From NCBI RefSeq assembly GCF_003931855.1, contig NZ_CP034248.1, positions 3,534,001 to 3,598,000 on the forward strand: a stretch of 64,000 bases of DNA, in the 5' to 3' direction. The stretch comes from Paenibacillus lentus (GTDB lineage Bacteria > Bacillota > Bacilli > Paenibacillales > Paenibacillaceae). The notes below the pieces were generated by a model. That model was not told the origin of the DNA and did no database searches. It worked only from the letters and a program-made list of their open reading frames with translations. Numbering within the stretch: the stretch's first letter is position 1; the number at the start of each line of letters is the position of its first letter. A program made the translations under genes and the position numbers. Of the stretch, positions 27,014 through 34,533 are shown in pieces.

Positions 27014-28279
27014 TCACAGCTTCCTGATTGGTGTGGCCAAAGCGATAATGACTTCCAGTGCTTTAGCCCCTGCCGCCACAATGAACACGGCTCTGGGATC
27101 AGCCCATTCTGACAGAGCAGCGCCGGTCATTGCCCCTAATGGCATGGCTAACCGGGTCAATACCCTGGAGAAACCGAGTACTCGGCCGATCATATCGGAG
27201 GGGATTGTCTCTTGCCTAACCGAAGTAACAATCGTGTTCCAAGCCACGTTGCAGACTGTCACCGCAAAGAAAGCGAGACCCGGTGCCAGCCAAAACTGAC
27301 TGGAGGCCGCAAATAGGAAACCGATCGTTCCGAATGCCAGCAGCATCGGAATCAGCACTCCTCGGCGAAACCGATTCTCCAGCGGGACGGCCAGGAGGCT
27401 GCCAATAATGCCCCCAAAGCCTAACAGCGTATAATTAAGACTACTCTGCTGAGCGTCAAGCTGCAAAGTGTTCAACAAGTAGAACATCAGCACGCCAAAT
27501 GCCGCGCTATATCCAAAGTTACCAATCATCGCTTGGAAAGAGAAGGATAAATTGATCTTGGAACGAACGAGCCATCGAAAGCCTTCCCCGATGTCTTTAA
27601 AAATTTGCGAAAGACCGGTTAGCGACTTTGGTGTAACAAAACTCGGCATGAGTATAAGCACGATCAGCGTGCCAAGAAAAGAAACCGTGTCGATCCATAA
27701 TGCATTGAACCCGCCGATTGAAACAATTAGCGCACCTGCCAATAGTGGTCCTGCCAGCTCTGCAATTTGGTTCGTTAGCTGATAGGACGCATTGGCCCGC
27801 GTTAACTGATTCGGCACTAAAGAAGGGATGATCGCTACGATGGATACATCGAACATTAGTGAAAGGATAGTGAGCATGAAAGAAATAACGTAAAGATGCC
27901 ATAGCTGCAATAGGCCCAGGAGATGAAGAATGGGAATAAGTGCAACTAGCAGCGCTCTAGCGATGTCGGTTACGATCATGAGCTTCTTTCGTTCCCAGCG
28001 ATCCACCAGGCTTCCGACGACCGGACCAAACAATACGATCGGCAGGACGCTTACCGCATACATCGATCCCATAATCATACTGGATTGAGTTAGTTTATAG
28101 GCAATCCAGGGAATCGCGAATGTAAATAACGAATCCCCCAGCCTGGATACGAACATGCCGATTAAGAAGCGAATGTAGGATAGGGGCAATTGCAGCAGCA
28201 TAGGTGCTGCAATTGCTTTTTCATTGTTAGGATGATTAATCGGGTGTTGTGTCGATACCGATGATTTTGAATTGGTCAT
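27014..28279 (-). CDS. MFS transporter (drug/siderophore exporter type)
   Basis: A 421-residue major facilitator with about 12 helices, of the MFS_3/EntS-like group: FLIGMFVSRLGDSLFTFAIPW near the start, then VVGSLVDRWERKKLMIVTD (the loop 2-3 motif) and GRVLGFSRVLTRLAMPLGA. Members export macrolides, siderophores and peptides. Its start overlaps the end of the thioesterase gene in ATGA, which strongly suggests that exporter and thioesterase belonged to one non-ribosomal peptide or polyketide cluster whose synthetase genes have been lost here. The exported compound is unknown. Confidence 0.87.
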   Translation of the reverse strand: MTNSKSSVSTQHPINHPNNEKAIAAPMLLQLPLSYIRFLIGMFVSRLGDSLFTFAIPWIAYKLTQSSMIMGSMYAVSVLPIVLFGPVVGSLVDRWERKKLMIVTDIARALLVALIPILHLLGLLQLWHLYVISFMLTILSLMFDVSIVAIIPSLVPNQLTRANASYQLTNQIAELAGPLLAGALIVSIGGFNALWIDTVSFLGTLIVLILMPSFVTPKSLTGLSQIFKDIGEGFRWLVRSKINLSFSFQAMIGNFGYSAAFGVLMFYLLNTLQLDAQQSSLNYTLLGFGGIIGSLLAVPLENRFRRGVLIPMLLAFGTIGFLFAASSQFWLAPGLAFFAVTVCNVAWNTIVTSVRQETIPSDMIGRVLGFSRVLTRLAMPLGAMTGAALSEWADPRAVFIVAAGAKALEVIIALATPIRKL

Positions 28280-29268
28280 GTATTTACCTCATTTATTATA
28301 GGGCTATTCTGCAGAATTTCACTGGCCAGCCGCTCTACTAACGGCTCTTGAATAAAGGAATCATGATTTCCGGGAACTGTGATCGCTCTGACACTTTTTG
28401 CGAGCTTCCTCCAGCCCAGCGCCGGATCATTTCCCGTTTTGTTGGCGGTGTCCTCAGAAGAGATTACCGTGAGATGACCCTCATAAGGCTGGAGAATATG
28501 CTTGGACATGAGACGAATATGATCCCTAATAATCTCAAGATGCTGCTTAATCCACCCAGGGTCATTGTTGTTATAACGTTCTTTCACTTGATGCTGTGAG
28601 AGCAGCCAGTTCAATTGATCCGTAGAGTTCATTTGCAGGAAAGATTCTTCCTGAGGAACTTCTTCTTCCTCGAACAAATAGGTGAGAAGATGTTCATCCT
28701 GATGTACAAATGGATATGGATAGGCATCTTTGTCCATGATGATCAGGCACTGAACTTCTTCCTTCTGTTTTTTTAAAATCTGGGCCATTTCATAAGCTAT
28801 CAATCCTCCCAAGGACCATCCCCCCAAATGGTAGGGGCCATGGGACTGCTCAGCTTGTACAGCTTCAACATAGTGTTGAGCCAGAGTCTCCAGATTATTA
28901 AAAAATGGCGGATCTATATCTACCATGGGGGATTGGATGCCGATGAAACGGTATTTAGTTTGAATCTTCTGCGCCAATTCATAGTAACTGTGAACGTGTC
29001 CTGTAATTGGATGGACACAGAAGAAAGGAATTTTACGATGATCCACGGAGAAAGGGACAAGACAGCGTAACGGATTTCTTACTTTCGAAGGCTGATTTGC
29101 TGTCCTTTCGCCGCCGTACTGCAGAAAATGCGACAGCTCCGCGATAGTCTGATATTGAAATAACTGCTTTAGTGATAAGTGCCAACCTTTGACCAGGTTA
29201 AAATCAATGGCTATCGGGTGGAGCCTGCGGAACTGGCTAATATATTGTCCCAGATACCTGATATTCAA
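28276..29268 (-). CDS. NRPS/PKS thioesterase domain with a carrier-domain stub (remnant)
   Basis: From about residue 29 the protein begins inside a carrier domain (SLKQLFQYQTIAELSHFLQ is the last helix of a PCP/ACP). A linker and a complete type I thioesterase follow: FFCVHPITGHVHSYYELAQ, the nucleophile motif GGWSLGG, and the histidine segment VPGNHDSF near the C-terminus. The first 28 residues are read antisense to an adenylation-domain fragment on the plus strand, so they are not original sequence and the ATG at 29268 is accidental. This is the amputated 3-prime end of a synthetase gene; the thioesterase fold could still be made. It overlaps the MFS exporter start by 4 bases. Confidence 0.8.
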   Translation of the reverse strand: MNIRYLGQYISQFRRLHPIAIDFNLVKGWHLSLKQLFQYQTIAELSHFLQYGGERTANQPSKVRNPLRCLVPFSVDHRKIPFFCVHPITGHVHSYYELAQKIQTKYRFIGIQSPMVDIDPPFFNNLETLAQHYVEAVQAEQSHGPYHLGGWSLGGLIAYEMAQILKKQKEEVQCLIIMDKDAYPYPFVHQDEHLLTYLFEEEEVPQEESFLQMNSTDQLNWLLSQHQVKERYNNNDPGWIKQHLEIIRDHIRLMSKHILQPYEGHLTVISSEDTANKTGNDPALGWRKLAKSVRAITVPGNHDSFIQEPLVERLASEILQNSPIINEVNT

Positions 29269-29283
29269 GAGGTTGTTATATTG
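29191..29283 (+). pseudogene. Fragment of an NRPS adenylation domain (A8-type motif)
   Basis: In the frame starting at 29191 the plus strand reads DQVKINGYRVEPAEL and continues ANILSQIPDIQEVVIL. This is the adenylation-domain segment that normally reads close to VKIRGYRIEPGEIE...V.EAVV. Nothing of the domain precedes or follows in frame. Its direction is opposite to that of the adjacent thioesterase remnant, so an inversion or double rearrangement must have occurred at about 29180-29190. Confidence 0.7.
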
Positions 29284-29309
29284 CCGAAGCTTCTCCCAAG
29301 TGGTGCAAG

Positions 29310-29591
29310 ATCCCTTGCTGCCGAGCAGTTCTCATCTGGTGTTTCGCAATACTTATCACCTACGGCTACATAGCCCCCATCCCACGTAGCGGTTGCCGCA
29401 TAGCCGGATACGCTCTTATACAGCGGATGATTGCCCTCTAAGATGTGGGACCATTCAATGTGAGCTTCTCCCTCCAACGCAGAAGTGTATCTCTGATTCG
29501 ACCAGCCCATCGAGAACATCAGGATAGCGAGGGTTACCAGCATGAGTTTGTTCAGGTTTAGACTTTTGGCCACGAGCAAAACTCCTTTCAT
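29310..29591 (-). pseudogene. Truncated secreted protein, N-terminal part
   Basis: The frame on the minus strand from 29591 has a signal peptide (LNKLMLVTLAILMFSMGWSNQ) and an exported stretch including WSHILEGNHPLYKSVSGYAA, TATWDGGYVAVGDKYC and DENC. The final 15 or so codons, reaching a stop at 29265, are antisense to the adenylation fragment and look like read-through into foreign DNA. The GGYVAVGDK pattern is like repeat motifs of Paenibacillus secreted beta-propeller-type proteins. I judge it a 5-prime gene fragment cut by the same rearrangement. Confidence 0.5.
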
Positions 29592-29852
29592 ACCAAATGA
29601 TTGGTGAAATATAATTACATATCCATTATCAGGGGTTAGTGATTCGAGTGAATATCCTTCAAATTGCTTATATTGCTAGGAAAGAGTACATGCTTCTTCA
29701 GCTAGTTTTCCATTGAAAGATGAGGTTCTTCAACAGATCGAAGCAATGTGTCGGTTGATAATAGAGTGACTTTGATGTATATTTTCACTAATTTTGCTTG
29801 TCTGATTCATTCAAAATTAGAAAATGAGGATTGTGTAGAAGGAGGAAATCAC

Positions 29853-30732
29853 ATGCAAGAAATCATTCCGGTTTCAGAGATTACAAGATTCAGGACCAAA
29901 GCCGATGAATTCAATCCATATTCCTGGTATAAAGAGAAGCTGCTTCACGAGACATGTCCGAGCTGCTTGGCATGCCGTAGGAACATCGGAACCTGTTCAA
30001 GGGATGGGTGGACACTCTCTTCATGCCGACAAACAAGCAGAACGCGGATATGGTGAATGAATTAAAGGGCAAGGCCGCTCAGGAATATTATTCATTCCTA
30101 TATCCCTTAGTCTTGGATAAACGCGATCATCTGCAAGAGGATATCATTTCAGATTTGGTCCGGGTGGAGGTCGACGGGGAACGGTTCACCGACGATGAAA
30201 TCGTGCGGACAACAATGTTTATTTTGGCAGCGGGCATTGAGACGACGAGCCACTTGATGGCCAATACATTTTATTCTTTTCTATATGACGATGATTCGAT
30301 ATATAGTGAACTGAGGCAGGATGCCGGACTGATTGCCAATACGTGGAGGAGATGCTGCGTTACCGTTTCCACATCAGCAAGATGGATCGGACGGTTAAGC
30401 AGGACAACACGCTACTCGGCGTAGAGCTGAAAAAAGGGGACGTCGTGATCACCTGGATGAGTGCAGATAACCACGATGAAGCGATGTTCGCCGATCCGTT
30501 TAAGCTGGACATTCGCCGGCATAACAGTAAGAAGCATTTAACGTTCGGCAATGGGCCTCACTTCTGCCTGGGCGCTCCGTTGGCCAGATTGGAGGCTGCG
30601 ATTGTGCTCGAGCAATTCGTTAAGCGGTTTGCCAAAATCGAGTCTGTGCCCGAGTTTCATTTAGAAGATCACCTGCAGCCCTCCGCGGCTGGGCAGTCCT
30701 TGTCGTCATTGCCACTTGTCGCTTATGCTTAA
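29853..30732 (+). pseudogene. Cytochrome P450, broken by a deletion and a frameshift
   Basis: Three pieces in different frames make up a P450. The start ATG 29853 has a GGAGGAAAT ribosome site and encodes the first 30 or so residues (FNPYSWYKEKLLHE). About a hundred residues are then missing. From about 29990 another frame reads FKGWVDTLFMP-like sequence and the I-helix (AAGIETTSHLMAN). Near 30340 it shifts to the frame ending in the heme-binding motif FGNGPHFCLGAPLARLE and the natural stop. The heme Cys is present but the protein cannot be made intact. It resembles PksS-like enzymes that tailor secondary metabolites, consistent with the NRPS remnants next door. Confidence 0.85.
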
Positions 30733-30798
30733 TATGGAAACTTGGCGGTATGACGTATCTTGAACAGAGCTGACTACAGAACCATAAGGAGACATGGC

Positions 30799-31368
30799 AT
30801 GCCGTTTGACTATCGGGAAGATAAGCGAAGCATTCGTTCCAAAGAATTGTTGAAGGAAGCCTTGTTTGAACTTTTTTATGAGAAAGAGTGGAGGCAGTCA
30901 CCATACAGCATTTAACGAAAAAAGCCAAGCTTAACCGCTTCACCTTTTATCAGCATTACGAGAATAAATACGATTTACTCGGAATGTCGAAGATTTGTTC
31001 CACTCCTTGAAAGAAACCGTACTATCTGCCAGCGGAAACAATACCAGCGCGGATACAATCAGTTATGTCTACCTGCTGGCTTTCTATCAGCATTTGAAAG
31101 ATCAAAGCTATTATTTCAAGGTCATCCTGAATAGGGGATATGAGCTGGACATAATGGAATTGTTCTCCGATATCGTTCAAGAGGCAATGGTTCAGTTCAG
31201 CAAGCCCTTGAAGGCGTACCTGCGGAAATCCATTGGCGTTACAGCATTGCGGCCCATTTCTCGGTAGCAAGCTGGTGGCTGCAAAATAATTTTCCATATT
31301 CGCCGGAGTACATGGCCGAAGCAGTGCTAAAGCTGACGAAAGAAGCTAGGCATCATGTATTACTATAG
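30799..31368 (+). pseudogene. TetR family regulator, frameshifted
   Basis: Starting at ATG 30799 (AAGGAGA upstream) the frame reads SIRSKELLKEALFELFYEKEW, the N-terminal helix of a TetR/AcrR HTH, and then hits a stop near 30914. The next frame gives LTKKAKLNRFTFYQHYENKYDLL, the recognition helix. Another shift near 30985 leads into LFHSLKETVLSASG and an effector domain to about 31267, and a last frame gives WWLQNNFPYSPEYMAEAVLKL to a TAG at 31366. At least three indels are needed. It follows the dead P450 and was probably its regulator. Confidence 0.82.
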
Positions 31369-31437
31369 AAGTTAAAAGGAGAGGCGGTTTGTTTACACAA
31401 AATTCTCGAGGTACCTTTGGGAGGAATACTAATAAAA

Positions 31438-31896
31438 ATGAACTGTTATAAAATTATTAATTTACTAGCCCTATGTATATTTCTTCTAACAGCATGTTCT
31501 AATGGACTGAATGTCGCTAGCCCTTCACATTCGAGTAATCAGGATAATCAACACAATGAAGTAAATAATAATGTCCAAAACCCTTATATTGTAGAAAATG
31601 ATTATGTTGGTGAACAATTGGAACTTGTAAAATTATTAAATTTATCAATAAAATATAGGAATGAAGCCAATTCGGATGAATTTATGAAGCTGATAAGTAG
31701 TGAACCAGACACGCCTATTAAGCAAATGAATACAAAAAAAGTTGTGGATATGAAGATTAGCAGTATCGGTGAAATCACTGAATCGCAAGGCTCAATTGTT
31801 ACTATGACCACCACAGAAAATGATTCTGAAGGCAATTTAGTCATTTACGTTTTCCGAAAATTAAATGGAGAATGGAAAATTTACGATATTGACTAA
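31438..31896 (+). CDS. Putative lipoprotein
   Basis: A 152-residue lipoprotein: signal peptide KIINLLALCIFLLTAC with a clear lipobox (LTAC), Ser/Asn-rich linker, then a small domain of an NTF2/DUF4878-like appearance (FMKLISSEPDTPIKQMNTKK, GEWKIYDID at the end). The terminal pattern of growing beta strands and a closing GEWKIYD is common to such domains, but I cannot name the family. The TTG at 31417 is in frame but overlaps the GGGAGG at 31419-31424, so ATG 31438 is preferred in spite of a 13-base spacing. It appears intact. Confidence 0.65.
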   Translation: MNCYKIINLLALCIFLLTACSNGLNVASPSHSSNQDNQHNEVNNNVQNPYIVENDYVGEQLELVKLLNLSIKYRNEANSDEFMKLISSEPDTPIKQMNTKKVVDMKISSIGEITESQGSIVTMTTTENDSEGNLVIYVFRKLNGEWKIYDID

Positions 31897-32434
31897 AGAG
31901 TATAGTTGAAATTTGAATTTGGGAGAATCCGTACCGTGAATGGCTTATAGTAATCGGCAATTTTTCAGATGAAATGCTCCTGATTTCTATACTTATAAAG
32001 TGGAATGTAGCCAGTAAAATACAACCCTGAACGAATTATTTATTAGATCTTCGGCTATTCGCAGTTAAGCATGTGTAACTCAATGACATGAAATTTGTCA
32101 TATGTGATCTCAACATTCGGAAGGTAGTTCTTGCATGGTTGATATTCTGAGTCATGGAGCAATTAAACGTATCCCAGTTGACAGGTCTGAATAATTTGTT
32201 TAATCTTAATGGCAAGCCCAATTAATGATTAATCATCATTGATTGATCGTTCGTTGATTTGGAATGAAGTAAATAGTAAGCCGATTGGTCAACCAAAGGC
32301 TCCTGTACTCGATACCGAGAAGATTTCGGTCGAGACCCAGGGGCCTTTTCTGTGTTCGCAAATCGAAAGGCCGTTACGTATGGGCTAACGGATCATAAAA
32401 CTCCGAAGAGAAAGGAGCGTTATGGATTATAAAG
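31897..32434. other. Intergenic region with one nested hairpin
   Basis: No gene seen. At 32294-32349 AAAGGCTCCTG faces CAGGGGCCTTTT, with an inner stem CTCGATACCGA / TTCGGTCGAG, followed by TTTTC. It looks like a rho-independent terminator or a leader structure preceding the MarR gene. Confidence 0.5.
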
Positions 32435-32926
32435 ATGAATTATAAAGATTGGGAACGCATGGAGGAAGCGGATTTGCACTTCCGCAAGCTGGTACGACGA
32501 TTCGTGAAGGGACGTGACAAAATCACAATGGAGGGCGTTTCGCTGCCCGGAATGCTGATCTTGAACGCCATTAAAAATGGACAACAGCGGCTTGGGGATT
32601 TAGCGGATCAGCTTGATTTGACATCTGGTGCGATCACCGCGATTTGCGACAAACTGGAAAGGCAAGGATTTGCCGTCCGGAAGCGAAGTGAAGCAGAACG
32701 GAGAATCGTGACCCTCTATATTACCGAACGGGGAAGGAGGATGCTCGAACGTAACCAGGAGGCAGGTACTTACATGATCGATACGATGTTTGGAGGATTT
32801 ACTTCCACAGAGCTAGAGGTACAAATCTCATTATTTCAGAGGCTGGATGATTCATATAGATGGTTTATCAAAGGAAGTTATCCGTCAAACGAAGCCATCC
32901 GACGAAGTTGCTATCCAGGATGCTAA
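32435..32926 (+). CDS. MarR family regulator
   Basis: A 163-residue MarR protein: winged HTH LGDLADQLDLTSGAITAICDKLERQGFAVRKRSEAERRIVTLYITERGRRML at about residues 50-100 and helical dimerisation ends. The tail after residue 150 (SYPSNEAIRRSCYPGC) is unlike the usual end and may be altered. An upstream ATG at about 32421 is out of frame and stops at once. It precedes fragments of sulfonate/sulfate genes, so any original target may be lost. Confidence 0.8.
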   Translation: MNYKDWERMEEADLHFRKLVRRFVKGRDKITMEGVSLPGMLILNAIKNGQQRLGDLADQLDLTSGAITAICDKLERQGFAVRKRSEAERRIVTLYITERGRRMLERNQEAGTYMIDTMFGGFTSTELEVQISLFQRLDDSYRWFIKGSYPSNEAIRRSCYPGC

Positions 32927-33019
32927 TCCCCTGAAGGACAGTTTAAACCGAACAAATCGGTATATTTCCTACTAATTTTTATCATCAAAAATATTAGCGA
33001 GCGGGAAGGTGACATATCA

Positions 33020-33178
33020 ATGGGACATCCAACGATTTATCCGACAGGCACAACAGTTGATTTGCCAGACAAGGCATGCAGCGGCTACACGATTTACCAA
33101 GCAGCCGATAGTGGCGCGCTGCTGATTGACATGAACGGAAGAGAGGATCATTTAATGGAAAGGACTGCGAGGTTTTAA
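33020..33178 (+). pseudogene. N-terminal fragment of an aryl-sulfate sulfotransferase
   Basis: ATG 33020, preceded by GGAAGGTGA, opens a frame reading MGHPTIYPTGTTVDLPDKA then GYTIYQAADSGALLIDMNG before it runs into foreign sequence and a stop at 33178. This is the N-terminal segment I know from arylsulfotransferase (ASST)-type proteins (GHPTIYPTGTTIYDPEKAW, LIDMNG). The remaining hundreds of residues are absent. Confidence 0.7.
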
Positions 33179-33260
33179 ATCGAGTCGCACTTAGGCGATT
33201 AAAAGCAGGAGCGGAGGGATGTAAAATGAGGGGGGAGGGTATCTAATCTGGAATTCACGA

Positions 33261-33405
33261 CTGTTCTTCCGCACTGATTGGATCTTTGTCGGGCTGATCT
33301 GTCTTAGGATTGATGGGCTTTCTAACCGACCGTGCGGTCGTGTTGCTCGGGCGGAAATTACTGTCACGGTACGGCGTAGTTAGCACGAATTCGTTAAGGC
33401 GTTAG
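33261..33405 (+). pseudogene. C-terminal fragment of an SsuC/TauC-type ABC permease
   Basis: The plus strand reads FFRTDWIFVGLICL in one frame and, after a one-base shift near 33305, GLMGFLTDRAVVLLGRKLLSRY to a stop at 33403-33405. This is the C-terminal helix and tail of aliphatic sulfonate/taurine permeases (TDRLFVGI...GLLGLLIDR...LL.RRLLRW). Next to the sulfotransferase fragment it marks a deleted sulfur-scavenging locus. Confidence 0.65.
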
Positions 33406-33426
33406 ACGTAAACGGATATTGAAATG

Positions 33427-33463
33427 TTAAAAGGGCACCGATTGAGATTCGGAGCCTTTTAAC
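33427..33463 (+). terminator. Terminator of the former permease gene
   Basis: TTAAAAGGGCACCGA faces TTCGGAGCCTTTTAA around a short loop, 21 bases after the permease-fragment stop. It is probably the original operon's terminator. Confidence 0.7.
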
Positions 33464-33702
33464 GTTGTTACTTTTTTGAAAACATATCCGATTGTAAATA
33501 TTCTGAGATGATTCAAATCTAGTTAACATAATAATTATTATGTTATTTATGAATGAATGGCGAATTCTAGATACTGCATACAATAGTTATATATGATGAC
33601 AAGTTAAACTTATAGTTAATCATATTAAATATTAATAACCAGAATCATCGATATAGATCATCATTTCTGTTATTCCTTGATACTGTAAAATCAACTGTTG
33701 AT

Positions 33703-34303
33703 TCAGCTTTTTCGAGCAAGTTCGAAGGATTTTTCTACGCTTGCCAAGTTTTTCGTGTCCAGGTCATCCAACAATGGCTTCATGTTTTCAATGAAATAGA
33801 CGGTTTTTCTCAAGCTGCTAATAATAATAATTTTTCTTAATTCACGAGAGGAAAATACCCTATATCCATTATGATGGTTTCTTTCAGATCGAATTACCCC
33901 CTCTTTCTCCCATTAGCGAATGGCTGAAGGATTGACTCCGGCAATTTCTGCGACTTCTCCAATTGTCATCACATCTGTTATTTTATAATTTCGGTATTTG
34001 GAAAAATCCGCATGTTTGATCATCGTCAGGATCGATTCCACTCTCTGCTTCTCCACTTGCATGTCATGTAGTTGTTAATTGATTAACCAGAGTGCTTCTT
34101 CTGTACGTCCTTGTTTAATTTTTCTGATAGATTCGTAGACAGTAGGGATTTCATATCCTTGCAGCAACGCACGAATAGTGATAAAGGCTTGCCTATGAGT
34201 AGACGTATAGTATCTTCGATTGCTGGCCGTTCTCGGAACTTCAGGGACCAAATCTTGTTCCTCGTACCTGCGTAAAGTAGTTGTGCTGATAAATCAAGCC
34301 TCT
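33703..34303 (-). pseudogene. Double-MerR family regulator with two nonsense codons
   Basis: Read on the minus strand, a single frame starting about 34303 gives STTTLRRYEEQDLVPEVPRT then ASNRRYYTSTHRQAFITIRA, which is a MerR HTH and its follow-up; then a TAA (near 34078), then QLHDMQVEKQRVESIL..., then a second full MerR HTH (MTIGEVAEIAGVNPSAIR, TAA at 33913-33915 in the place of a Tyr, WEKEGVIRSERNHHNGYRVF) and a helical tail ending LASVEKSFELARKS. The frame is kept throughout, so two point mutations alone disable it. Tandem-MerR proteins of this architecture occur in Bacillales. The start codon region appears lost. Confidence 0.75.
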
Positions 34304-34482
34304 GGGAGCAGCTATCCGAAAGATTGCTAATCAAACCTTGGTATATTGCAAGACTATTAGGTGAGAGCTAGAGGGGGGGATATAGCTGTTAGAAAGCCAA
34401 AACGAGCGGAGTACAATATGATTTAGAACCTCAGGAAATAGTGAATATAATGATTTTTGTTTTGGAAGGGATGTCGGGCAAC

Positions 34483-34525
34483 AAAAAGGGTTGAAGGAGG
34501 GGATAACCCCCGCCCCAACCCTTTT
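34483..34525 (-). terminator. Terminator of the mannanase gene
   Basis: On the minus strand AAAAGGGTTG faces CAACCCTTTTT around a G/C-rich inner hairpin, starting 9 bases after the mannanase stop at 34534. Confidence 0.85.
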
Positions 34526-34533
34526 GTACCTCA

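Noticed and set aside
29748..30056. A 102-codon frame beginning before the P450
   Set aside because: Its first 35 codons have no family support, and the ribosome site GGAGGAAAT belongs to ATG 29853; it is the first piece of the broken P450.
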